A stretch of DNA of 40,155 nucleotides from Candidatus Avelusimicrobium stercoris. GTDB taxonomy: Bacteria > Elusimicrobiota > Elusimicrobia > Elusimicrobiales > Elusimicrobiaceae. Where the stretch lies: the NCBI GenBank assembly GCA_002432025.1, contig DJFE01000019.1, positions 1 through 40,155 of the forward strand, written 5' to 3'. A model generated the notes under the pieces. The model saw nothing but the letters and a program-made list of their open reading frames with translations. It was not told the DNA's origin and ran no database searches. Made by a program: the position numbers and the translations under genes. This document shows positions 13,328 through 20,037 of the stretch, piece after piece. Each line of letters opens with the position of its first letter. The first letter of the stretch is position 1.

Positions 13328-15871
13328 CTATTTTTTAAAATAATTTGTTATTTTTTTGAGCCAATTCGGCCAGGTGCTTTTCCCCCCGTTGGCCGCCGCT
13401 TTGGCTTGTTTCCCTTCCAGTTTGTGGAAGAGTCCCGCCGAAAGTAACGCTAATACGGACGGAACTCCGATAAGCGCGGCCGTCGTGGCATCGGCGGACG
13501 AAAAGATACCTGCATCCATTAAATTTTGTGCCAAATTGCTGAAAAGTACCGGGCCTAATGCGCAGGAAACGGCGCTCGCCACAATGAGCGAAATCACGCG
13601 GTCCTGCGTGCGGGTGTTTTTAGCCGTGCGGGCAAACGCCAGCGTAAACGCGGTGGAAATACCCGTCTCAGCCGCAAACAAAGCTGCCGTCAGGGCGTAG
13701 GCGTCGTTTGCCAGCGGAAGCGCCGCCAGCCCCCCCACCGCCGATAACAGCGTGGCAATGCTCATATTGTGTTTGGGGAACCATTTTAAAAAGTTTCCGG
13801 CCAAATAGCGCCCCAGCAAAAACGGTGCGGCAAACTGCGCAAGACCAAAGAGATACTGCGATGACGGATCCTCCGTCAGGCCCGGCAAGAGGAACAAAAA
13901 GCCGTTGCTAAAACACGTTTCCACGGCGTTCATTGTAAATAACCCGGCCAAAAGTGCTGCTACTCCTTTTTCCTCTTTAAACAAGCGCACATAGGCGTTA
14001 TTTTTAAGGGCGGCCAATTTACCCACTTTTTCCCCAGTTTTAACTTCGGGCGCGGATACCTGCGGTTTTGTATTGGGGATTTTGGCAAAATTAAGCCCCA
14101 GCGCTGCGGCCGCCAGTAACGGAAGCGGCATTGCAAACGTGAAACTCCAATCTTGCCCCAAAAGTTTGGTTGCAATGAACGGGAACGCAAACGAGGCGGC
14201 CATACCCACCGCGCGGCCCAATTCGGTATTGGCGCTTCTTTTTTGGCGGATGAGTTCGCTTTCACCCGCGCTGATTTCCGTCATCATCGGGCCGATAGCG
14301 TTGTGCACAAACACGCCGCCCGTGCTGGCCGCCATAATACAGCCTAAAATGGAATAAAAGTGCGCCATAGCGTCCTGCCACGGGACGAAATTTCCGTTAA
14401 GCCCGAGCAGGGAAACTCCGGCCGTGAACCCGGCCGCAAGCAGTCCAAGCCCCACATTTAAAGAGGCTTTTCTGCCGATTTTTTCCTTTAACCAGTTGGA
14501 CAGAATCGCGCCCACGGAGTAAGGCAAGTAGGTGGCTACCGATACCAAAATATTGTCCTCTAACGACAGACCAAAACTGGTGCCGAAATTCGCAATAACC
14601 GGGGTGGCAACTTCCAGTCCCACCACAAAAGAGGACATATACAAACTGGCCCGCTGAATAAAGGTGGAGGTTTGCGGCTGCGTAGGGAGAGCGGCGGGCG
14701 AAGCGGCTTTTTTAGCAAAAAGATTTTTTACTCCTCCCACCAGTTTTTTGGCGGTTTTCCACAAGGCGGGAACAGGGAGCCCGCCATACAAGGCATTTTT
14801 ATTGTCCGTGTTTTGGCTGCGGCCGAAAAAACTGACGGAACTTTTTTGTTTCGCGGCGGCGCGACGGGCCTGCAAGGCTTTTTTGGCCCCGCGCTGAAAA
14901 GCGGTTAAGCCGGGTGTTTCGGCGTTTTGGGCGGATATATCCGCTTGGGCGACGGCGAGTGCCGGGGTTTGCAGGTTAAGGACGGGTAATTCCACCGGGC
15001 TGAAAGCAGGGGCAATCTCTTGGCCTTGTTCGGCGAGAACAGGGGCCGCTTTGGGCGTTAAGGCCACATAGTCGGCTACCGCTTGTTTAGCGGGATTAGC
15101 CGCCAAAAGGGTAACTTTGCCCGCGTTTTTGAGTTCATAAGAGGTATTTGCCGTTTGCGCGCTCACCGCCGGAACGGATAAGCCAAGTTCCCGGGCATAT
15201 TCCACCGCGCCGGCAACGGCCTGCTGGGTTTTGGCTTCTTTTATAAAGGAAGCGAAAGCGTCATAGGCTTTTAATTTAAGTAAGGCTTTGGCTACGATAG
15301 AAGCCGCGACGGGTTCTGCCGGAGTTTTTAAGGCCCGGCGGTAAAAAGAGGTTAAAAGGGCCGCATCCTGTTTTTGACCGAACACCCCGAGGGCTGCTGC
15401 ATCCGCAAGGGCGTTTTGCACGGCGTCCGCGGAAAAGTTTTTTAAATCAGCGCGCCAAAATTCACGCGCTTTTGCCAAGTGTTCCGGGGCCGCAGGCAAA
15501 CCCAAGGCGGTTTCTACAAATTCTTCCCGCAGTAAGGCGGCTCTTTCTGCCGCTTGCGGAAAGTTTACAATGCGGGCCGAAAGGTCCTGCAAGTGCCCAG
15601 CCTGCACGCGCTGGCGGATTTGCGGGGCGGTTAAAGTTTGGGCCAAGCGGGCCTGCGTATTTAAGCGGGTCAGCGTGGCGCCCAGTTTTGCGGTGTTTAC
15701 GGCAGCGCTCGCCGGGAGTTTTACAGAAAAAGAGGAAACCGGTAAAGATACTTTTACTTTGGCGGCGGCACGGAAGCCCTTGGCCCCTTTTAAGGGTACT
15801 TGTGCATAGGCCGATACCGTGTTTAAGGCGATTAAGGTGATACTAAGCAGCGATGCAATAACTTTTTTCAT
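13328..15871 (-). CDS. MFS transporter fused to a large N-terminal secreted domain
   Basis: An 847-residue two-part protein. Residues 1-24 are a clear signal peptide (IASLLSITLIALNTVSAYAQ). Residues ~25-390 are Ala-rich and mostly helical, with no family I recognise; repeat-like pieces such as LLTSFYRRALKT and ALLKLKAYDAFASFIKEA suggest a helical-repeat fold. From ~400 there are about 12 membrane helices of the major facilitator type, with the loop NWLKEKIGRKASLNVG (MFS motif A-like) after the second helix. Ordinary MFS proteins are 400-500 residues with no signal peptide. The substrate is unknown. Upstream lies a small gene with a terminator only ~30 bases from this ATG, so expression may depend on read-through. 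The Shine-Dalgarno is AGAGGAA. Confidence 0.75.
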   Translation of the reverse strand: MKKVIASLLSITLIALNTVSAYAQVPLKGAKGFRAAAKVKVSLPVSSFSVKLPASAAVNTAKLGATLTRLNTQARLAQTLTAPQIRQRVQAGHLQDLSARIVNFPQAAERAALLREEFVETALGLPAAPEHLAKAREFWRADLKNFSADAVQNALADAAALGVFGQKQDAALLTSFYRRALKTPAEPVAASIVAKALLKLKAYDAFASFIKEAKTQQAVAGAVEYARELGLSVPAVSAQTANTSYELKNAGKVTLLAANPAKQAVADYVALTPKAAPVLAEQGQEIAPAFSPVELPVLNLQTPALAVAQADISAQNAETPGLTAFQRGAKKALQARRAAAKQKSSVSFFGRSQNTDNKNALYGGLPVPALWKTAKKLVGGVKNLFAKKAASPAALPTQPQTSTFIQRASLYMSSFVVGLEVATPVIANFGTSFGLSLEDNILVSVATYLPYSVGAILSNWLKEKIGRKASLNVGLGLLAAGFTAGVSLLGLNGNFVPWQDAMAHFYSILGCIMAASTGGVFVHNAIGPMMTEISAGESELIRQKRSANTELGRAVGMAASFAFPFIATKLLGQDWSFTFAMPLPLLAAAALGLNFAKIPNTKPQVSAPEVKTGEKVGKLAALKNNAYVRLFKEEKGVAALLAGLFTMNAVETCFSNGFLFLLPGLTEDPSSQYLFGLAQFAAPFLLGRYLAGNFLKWFPKHNMSIATLLSAVGGLAALPLANDAYALTAALFAAETGISTAFTLAFARTAKNTRTQDRVISLIVASAVSCALGPVLFSNLAQNLMDAGIFSSADATTAALIGVPSVLALLSAGLFHKLEGKQAKAAANGGKSTWPNWLKKITNYFKK

Positions 15872-15895
15872 TTTCTTTCTTTTTCCTCTTTATAA

Positions 15896-15930
15896 ATAAA
15901 AAAACCCGCTCTTTTTAAAAGTGCGGGTTT
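15896..15930 (-). terminator. Terminator or attenuator between the small gene and the MFS fusion
   Basis: Stem AAACCCGC/GCGGGTTT (15902-15909 with 15923-15930), with an inner CTTTT/AAAAG pairing. On the minus strand it is followed by about eight T. It ends the 38-codon gene and lies just ahead of the MFS start with no room for another promoter. Confidence 0.8.
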
Positions 15931-15951
15931 GTATTAAAAAATAAAAATATG

Positions 15952-16068
15952 CTATCTTACACAAACTCCGCTCCCGTTTTTACGCATAATAAACATCCCC
16001 GCGCTAATAGTGTTATTTAGCACGGACGGTTTAGACATATGCTTAACGGAGCAAGAGTTAAAAATCAT
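15952..16068 (-). CDS. Small protein of 38 residues with its own promoter and terminator
   Basis: The frame begins MIFNSCSVKHMSK and ends MRKNGSGVCVR, with two cysteines (residues 6 and 36) and a basic C-terminus. Everything needed for expression is present: -35 TTGCAC, 18-nt spacer, extended -10 TGCTAAAAT, AAAAGGA 9 nt before the ATG, a stop codon, then a strong terminator. I know of no family for it. Options are a secreted or modified peptide, a small regulatory protein, or a leader peptide controlling the MFS gene beyond the terminator. It has no cleavable signal peptide or obvious membrane helix. Alternative in-frame starts are at 16038, 15996 and 15987. Confidence 0.55.
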   Translation of the reverse strand: MIFNSCSVKHMSKPSVLNNTISAGMFIMRKNGSGVCVR

Positions 16069-16101
16069 TACTTTTTTATCCTTTTAAAAAACGACCTTTT
16101 T

Positions 16102-16131
16102 ATTTTAGCAATTTTTTTTAAATTTGTGCAA
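16102..16131 (-). promoter_or_regulatory. Promoter of the 38-codon gene
   Basis: On the minus strand: -35 TTGCAC (16126-16131), an 18-nt spacer, -10 TAAAAT (16102-16107) with an upstream TGC making it an extended -10. The predicted start is near 16095. Confidence 0.6.
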
Positions 16132-16232
16132 TATTTTTTTATAATCTTTTTTTCTATTCCTAAAAAGACGTATTTTTTAGTACAGTAATACTTGTAATGC
16201 AATAAAAAACAAGCCTTGGGGGTTATAGTAAT

Positions 16233-16820
16233 ATGGAAGCCAATTTAGCGCAGCGCACGGATGATGAACTCGTCAGCCTGTTTCAGGCCGGCTCGGGCGC
16301 GGCGTTTGAAACCTTGGTCTTGCGCTACAAAAACCCGCTCTACCAATACATTATGGGTATGGTGCAGGACGAGGGCGCGGCGGGCGATTTGTTTCAAGAG
16401 GTGTTTATCTCGTTTTTTAAGCACGCGGATAAATACGAGGCGCGCGGGAAGTTTAAGTCTTGGCTGTTTTTAACAGCGCGTAACAAAGTGCTGAACTTTT
16501 TTAGGGACAGCGACAAATTAACCTCGCTGGACCAAACGGATGAAGAAGGAAACCCCTTTTTGCACGACACCCTGCCGGACGGCGAACGCCCGTTATTAGA
16601 CGGCCTTGCCGGGCAGGAAACGCTGGAACAAATCCGCCGGGCCACGCTAATGCTTCCGCCCCGCCAGCGGGAAATGGTGTATTTGAGGCAATATATGTCT
16701 TTTAAAGAGATTTCGCAACTGTTGGGCCGCCCCTTGGGCACGGTACTGGCCGATTGCCACCGGGCGGTAAAAAAATTACAGCAGTTGCTGGCAGAACATA
16801 CGGACGAGGTGAATTTATGA
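16233..16820 (+). CDS. ECF-type sigma-70 family RNA polymerase sigma factor
   Basis: A 195-residue sigma factor with only regions 2 and 4. Region 2 (about 23-95) includes FETLVLRYKNPLYQYIMGMV, AGDLFQEVFISFFKHADKY and FKSWLFLTARNKVLNFFR. Region 4 (about 130-185) includes LPPRQREMVYLRQYMSFKEISQLLGRPLGTV, the helix-turn-helix that reads the -35. GGGGG lies about 10 nt before the ATG. Its stop overlaps the start of a zinc-finger anti-sigma gene (ATGA), so the two are translationally coupled. This arrangement normally controls envelope stress genes, probably including the periplasmic protein that follows. Confidence 0.93.
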   Translation: MEANLAQRTDDELVSLFQAGSGAAFETLVLRYKNPLYQYIMGMVQDEGAAGDLFQEVFISFFKHADKYEARGKFKSWLFLTARNKVLNFFRDSDKLTSLDQTDEEGNPFLHDTLPDGERPLLDGLAGQETLEQIRRATLMLPPRQREMVYLRQYMSFKEISQLLGRPLGTVLADCHRAVKKLQQLLAEHTDEVNL

Positions 16821-17224
16821 ATAATATTTGCGAAAAGGCTGTTTTGCACGCTGCCGGGGAGTTGCCCGCGGACGAAAAGGCCGCTTTTGAAACGCACCTG
16901 AAAACGTGTGCTTCCTGCCGCGCGGAAGTCGCCCTGTTAAACAAAACGCAGGAGGCTTTAAATCCCCCCGCCGCCCCCAGTGCGGTGGTGGAAAACTTGT
17001 TTGCCAAAACAACGCGCAAAAAAGCACCCTTTTGGGCCGTGTGGAAGACGGCCTTGGCGGGTACGGCTGTATTGGGGGTAGGAATTGTATTCTTACTGGC
17101 CGCCCTGCACCCGGACAGATCCGCCTTTGACGCTACGGAAGTTGTAGCGTATATGAGCGAGCATTTGGACGAAGACTACCAAAACTTTTCAAGCGATTTG
17201 GAATTGTTTGAAGAGGACTTTTAA
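16817..17224 (+). CDS. Anti-sigma factor with zinc-finger (ZAS/zf-HC2) domain
   Basis: A 135-residue membrane protein. The N-terminal ZAS-type motif is H27-x3-C31-x2-C34 (HLKTCASC), with Cys5 as the likely fourth ligand; this part would hold the sigma factor at the membrane. One transmembrane helix lies at about 72-93 (ALAGTAVLGVGIVFLLAAL), followed by a short acidic periplasmic tail (EDYQNFSSDLELFEEDF). The ATG at 16817 overlaps the sigma-factor stop codon. A longer frame starting at 16754 is only the sigma gene read in another frame. Release may occur by proteolysis or by redox change at the zinc site; neither can be decided here. Confidence 0.88.
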   Translation: MNNICEKAVLHAAGELPADEKAAFETHLKTCASCRAEVALLNKTQEALNPPAAPSAVVENLFAKTTRKKAPFWAVWKTALAGTAVLGVGIVFLLAALHPDRSAFDATEVVAYMSEHLDEDYQNFSSDLELFEEDF

Positions 17225-17239
17225 ATGGGAGGAAGGAAT

Positions 17240-17854
17240 ATGAAGAAATTGCTGTTAGTTTCTCTTTTAGCGGCGTTGTGCGCTCCGGCCTTTGCCGAAA
17301 GCGCCTCCTGCCCGTGCCAAGACGGCGCCGAAAACTGCCGTTGCAAGGCGGTCAAGGAAGCCCGCGTGAAACCGGGCCCGCGCCACGAGGGCAAAGATGC
17401 GCGCCGGGACGAGTTTAAAAAGGCCCGCAAGGAGCACAAGGCCAAAATGCGCGCCACCGAAGAAAAAGCCGAAAAACTGGTGGAAGAGTACAAAAAATTG
17501 AAGGCTGGCAAAAAGAAAGACGCCAAAAAAGCCGAAATTGCCGCCTTTGTAGCCTCTATCCGCGAGGAACAACTGAAATTTAAAGAGGAACAGTTGGCTA
17601 AATTTAAAGACCGCTTGGCCCGTATGGAAGAAGGCCTTGCACGCCAAAAATCGGACGAAGACAAACAAGCGTGGGTGGAACAGAAGACCAACGCCTTGAT
17701 TGAAGACGACGGCGATTTGGACGCGCTGTTTGACGAACGCGAAATGGGTCCTGCGCCCAAAGAAGGGCCGATGAATGGCCCGAAAGGCGCACCCGAAGGC
17801 GGCGAGGAAGGGCAATTACCGCCCCCGCCTATGCCAGCCCCCGAAGTCAAATAA
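17240..17854 (+). CDS. Periplasmic charged coiled-coil protein of the sigma operon
   Basis: A 204-residue protein with a signal peptide (MKKLLLVSLLAALCAPAFA), a Cys-rich mature N-terminus (CPCQDGAENCRC), a long Lys/Glu coiled coil (about residues 50-150) and an acidic then Pro/Gly-rich tail. I do not recognise a defined family. The size, location and helical build recall periplasmic stress or metal-binding proteins of the Spy/CpxP/ZraP sort, which bind unfolded proteins or metals; that is only an analogy. It starts 15 bases after the anti-sigma stop with GGAGGAAGG upstream, so it belongs to the sigma operon and could be its sensor partner. Confidence 0.7.
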   Translation: MKKLLLVSLLAALCAPAFAESASCPCQDGAENCRCKAVKEARVKPGPRHEGKDARRDEFKKARKEHKAKMRATEEKAEKLVEEYKKLKAGKKKDAKKAEIAAFVASIREEQLKFKEEQLAKFKDRLARMEEGLARQKSDEDKQAWVEQKTNALIEDDGDLDALFDEREMGPAPKEGPMNGPKGAPEGGEEGQLPPPPMPAPEVK

Positions 17855-17874
17855 GTTATTATTAATGGTAAAAC

Positions 17875-17904
17875 ACCCCGGGAAATAACTCCCGGGGTTG
17901 TTTT
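17875..17904 (+). terminator. Terminator of the sigma-factor operon
   Basis: Stem ACCCCGGG/CCCGGGGT (17875-17882 with 17891-17898), 8-nt loop, then TGTTTTAT. Confidence 0.85.
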
Positions 17905-17929
17905 ATCAATTCTGCGCTTCCTCTTATTT

Positions 17930-17938
17930 TGCTAAAAT
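17930..17938 (+). promoter_or_regulatory. Extended -10 (TGCTAAAAT) of the Fic gene, predicted leaderless start
   Basis: TAAAAT (17933-17938) preceded by TGC ends 6 nt before the Fic ATG at 17945. There is no Shine-Dalgarno. Confidence 0.5.
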
Positions 17939-17944
17939 ATATAT

Positions 17945-18499
17945 ATGCAAACCCAACAAATAGATGCGTTAAGTTTAGTTAAAGCCCGGCAGTTGTATGC
18001 TTCGGGCGATATCAACCAAATAGAGGTAGGCACCACCCGGGGCCTGCAACAAATTCACGCTTATTTGTTTAAGGACTTGTACGATTTTGCCGGGCAAATC
18101 CGGGATAAAAATATTTCCAAGGGCGGTTTCCGTTTTGCTAACAGTTTATATTTGAAGGAAGTATTATTGGCTATTGAAAAAATGCCCGCCACGACTTTTA
18201 AAGAAATCATTGCCAAATATGTGGAAATGAATATTGCCCATCCCTTTTTAGAGGGCAACGGCCGCGCTACACGCATTTGGCTGGATTTAATGCTTAAAAA
18301 GAATTTGGGCAGAGTAGTAAACTGGCAGTATGTGGATAAAGATTTGTATTTACAGGCAATGGAACGCAGCCCGATTAACGATTTGGAGTTGCGCGCCTTG
18401 TTGGAACCGAACCTGACCGACAAAATCAATGACCGCGAAGTTATTTTTAAAGGAATTGAACAATCCTACTATTACGAAGGCTACAAAAAAGAAAATTGA
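17945..18499 (+). CDS. Fic-domain protein, class III (built-in C-terminal inhibitory helix)
   Basis: Fic proteins transfer AMP or a similar group to a target protein. The catalytic motif is complete: H99-P-F-L-E-G-N-G-R-A-T-R110, with a flap region GQIRDKNISKGGFRFA (50-65). Near the C-terminus S174-x3-E178-G179 fits the inhibitory motif (S/T)xxxE(G/N), whose Glu blocks ATP binding. A C-terminal position defines class III, as in Neisseria NmFic, where oligomer break-up frees the enzyme to modify itself and then gyrase. Length 184 residues is typical of this class. No antitoxin gene is adjacent, which agrees with a self-contained inhibitor. The target is unknown. Confidence 0.9.
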   Translation: MQTQQIDALSLVKARQLYASGDINQIEVGTTRGLQQIHAYLFKDLYDFAGQIRDKNISKGGFRFANSLYLKEVLLAIEKMPATTFKEIIAKYVEMNIAHPFLEGNGRATRIWLDLMLKKNLGRVVNWQYVDKDLYLQAMERSPINDLELRALLEPNLTDKINDREVIFKGIEQSYYYEGYKKEN

Positions 18500-18544
18500 T
18501 TTCTTGGCTTCCTTTTTAATTCTGGGACAACCCGTAATTTTGTA

Positions 18545-18940
18545 ATGATGAATATTCGTACCCGCGTTTTGCGCTTGCTTTTGGGAACGGCTGTGCTCGT
18601 CCTCGTGTTTGAATTTTCCTCTTGGTTTATCCGCCTGACTGGGCTTCACTTCCCCCCGCCACTCTTGGGGGTGGTGGTGCTGTGTCTGCTCCTTAAAACC
18701 AAAATTTGCCCGCCCGCCTTGGTGCAGGACATTTGCGAACTATTGCTAAAACATATGACGCTCTTTTTTATCCCGCTTACCGTGGGGATTATGGTCTATG
18801 GACGGGCAATTTCCCAAAATTTAACACCTATTTTGGCGGCGGTGTTTTTGGGTACATTTATCAGTATGATTTTGACGGCTCTACTCATAGAAAACACCAT
18901 AAAACTTATCAAATGGCGCCGTTTAAAGAGGAGCAAATAA
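18545..18940 (+). CDS. lrgA: LrgA/CidA-family holin-like protein
   Basis: A 131-residue protein with four predicted membrane helices. The family pattern is clear: GLHFPPPLLGVVVLCLLL, then MTLFFIPLTVGIMVY in the third helix, then a last helix and basic tail (IKWRRLKRSK). LrgA/CidA proteins form membrane pores linked to murein hydrolase control, programmed lysis, or in some bacteria pyruvate or glycolate transport. The start could also be the second codon (ATG at 18548). The next gene, LrgB, begins 1 base after the stop, so they are one operon. Confidence 0.88.
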   Translation: MMNIRTRVLRLLLGTAVLVLVFEFSSWFIRLTGLHFPPPLLGVVVLCLLLKTKICPPALVQDICELLLKHMTLFFIPLTVGIMVYGRAISQNLTPILAAVFLGTFISMILTALLIENTIKLIKWRRLKRSK

Positions 18941-18941
18941 A

Positions 18942-19625
18942 ATGTGGGGCTTTTTATTAACGGTAGCCGTGTATATCGGGTGCAAAAAAATCACGCAAAA
19001 GCGGTGGATGAATAAAGTACCTGTTATTTTGCTGGCCGCCGGGATTTTAATTGCGCTTATTTTGCTGTGCCATACCTCATACGAAAGTTACAACGAGTCC
19101 GCCTGCTGGATTACTTGGATTTTAGGCCCGGCGACGGTGGCCTTTGCGTGGCCTCTTAGCCAAAATCTCTCCGTTTTAAAGCGCAACAAACGCGCTGTAT
19201 ATGGCGGGCTTTTGTTTTCCTGCCTGTGCACCATAGGGCTTACCTATTTGTTGGGGCGGTTCTTCCACGCCGAAAACCCGGTGATTTTTTCAATGCTTCC
19301 CAAATCTGTTACCACGCCGGCGGCGGTGGAAATTTCCAAGGACTTGGGCGGCATCCCCGAACTGACCGCTTGCCTCGTGGTATTAACGGGGCTTTTGGGC
19401 GGGCTCACCGCGCACGGGCTTTTTAAATTTCTCCACATCCGCAGCCACGCCGCTATCGGCGTTTCCATTGGCGCTACGAGCCACGTTTTGGGCACCAGTA
19501 AATGTGCCGAAAAACATAAGGAAAAGCAAATGGTGTTAAGCACCTTGGCGCTTATTATTATGGCGCTTTTAACTGCGCTTGCGGCCCCGCACGTGGTGGC
19601 TTTTCTTGAAAAACTGTGCAACTAA
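18942..19625 (+). CDS. lrgB: LrgB/CidB-family membrane protein
   Basis: A 227-residue membrane protein with several helices and the LrgB core: ILGPATVAFAWPLSQN, then MLPKSVTTPAAVEISKDLGGIPELTACLVVLTGLLG, then a conserved late segment with AIGVSIGATSHVLGTSKC. The pair partner LrgA lies directly upstream. In other bacteria LrgAB affect autolysis, and relatives carry three-carbon acids across the membrane. No two-component regulator (LytST) is found next to it here. Confidence in the family is high; the physiological role in this organism is open. Confidence 0.93.
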   Translation: MWGFLLTVAVYIGCKKITQKRWMNKVPVILLAAGILIALILLCHTSYESYNESACWITWILGPATVAFAWPLSQNLSVLKRNKRAVYGGLLFSCLCTIGLTYLLGRFFHAENPVIFSMLPKSVTTPAAVEISKDLGGIPELTACLVVLTGLLGGLTAHGLFKFLHIRSHAAIGVSIGATSHVLGTSKCAEKHKEKQMVLSTLALIIMALLTALAAPHVVAFLEKLCN

Positions 19626-19638
19626 CCCTTTTCTGCGC

Positions 19639-19667
19639 GCGACAATTCTTCCCAAACAAACTATACT
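19639..19667 (+). promoter_or_regulatory. Promoter of the thioredoxin gene
   Basis: A -35 GCGACA (19639-19644), 17-nt spacer and -10 TATACT (19662-19667). The short leader then carries AGGGGGA before the ATG. Confidence 0.5.
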
Positions 19668-19685
19668 CCCCTTATAGGGGGATAT

Positions 19686-20000
19686 ATGACGATACTAACA
19701 GACCAGACGTTTGACAAAGCCTACGAAGCGCACAATAAGGCCGAAATGGTGGAATTTTTTGCCACTTGGTGCCCGCATTGCAAAAAAATGGAGCCCGTGG
19801 TGGCCAAACTCGCCCAAGAGTACGCGGGCAAAATCAGCATTTTGACGGTGGACGTGGACCAAGCACCGCTGGCCAGCCGAAAATTCGGCATTTCGGGCGT
19901 GCCGACTTTCCTGTTTGTAAAAAACGGCAAGGTGGTGGAAAGTTTGGCGGGCGAATATACAGAGAGCGAACTAAAAGAGCAGTTAAAAGCGCTTTTATAA
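19686..20000 (+). CDS. Thioredoxin with a CPHC active site
   Basis: A 104-residue cytoplasmic thioredoxin. The active site is ATWCPHCKK (C30-P-H-C33) instead of the usual CGPC. CPHC is the DsbA-type dipeptide and generally makes a more oxidising protein, so the redox potential may differ from housekeeping thioredoxin. The cis-Pro segment GVPTFLFVKNGK and the VDVDQAP strand are normal. No signal peptide is present. A Shine-Dalgarno (GGGGGA) precedes the ATG. It is monocistronic, ending in a bidirectional terminator. Confidence 0.9.
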   Translation: MTILTDQTFDKAYEAHNKAEMVEFFATWCPHCKKMEPVVAKLAQEYAGKISILTVDVDQAPLASRKFGISGVPTFLFVKNGKVVESLAGEYTESELKEQLKALL

Positions 20001-20002
20001 GA

Positions 20003-20034
20003 AAAAACCGGGTTCTTATAGAAACCCGGTTTTT
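20003..20034. terminator. Bidirectional terminator between thioredoxin and cinA
   Basis: A 12-bp stem (20003-20014 with 20023-20034) built on AACCGGGTT/AACCCGGTT, flanked by A and T tracts, between convergent genes. Confidence 0.85.
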
Positions 20035-20037
20035 AGT

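Noticed and set aside
17221..17850. Minus-strand frame of 209 codons
   Set aside because: Antisense to the coiled-coil gene; its Ser/Arg-rich product reflects the complement of Lys/Glu codons.
17945..19625. Fic and LrgAB as a toxin-antitoxin or abortive-infection module
   Set aside because: Fic carries its own inhibitory motif, LrgAB is a complete known pair, and nothing links them beyond adjacency.
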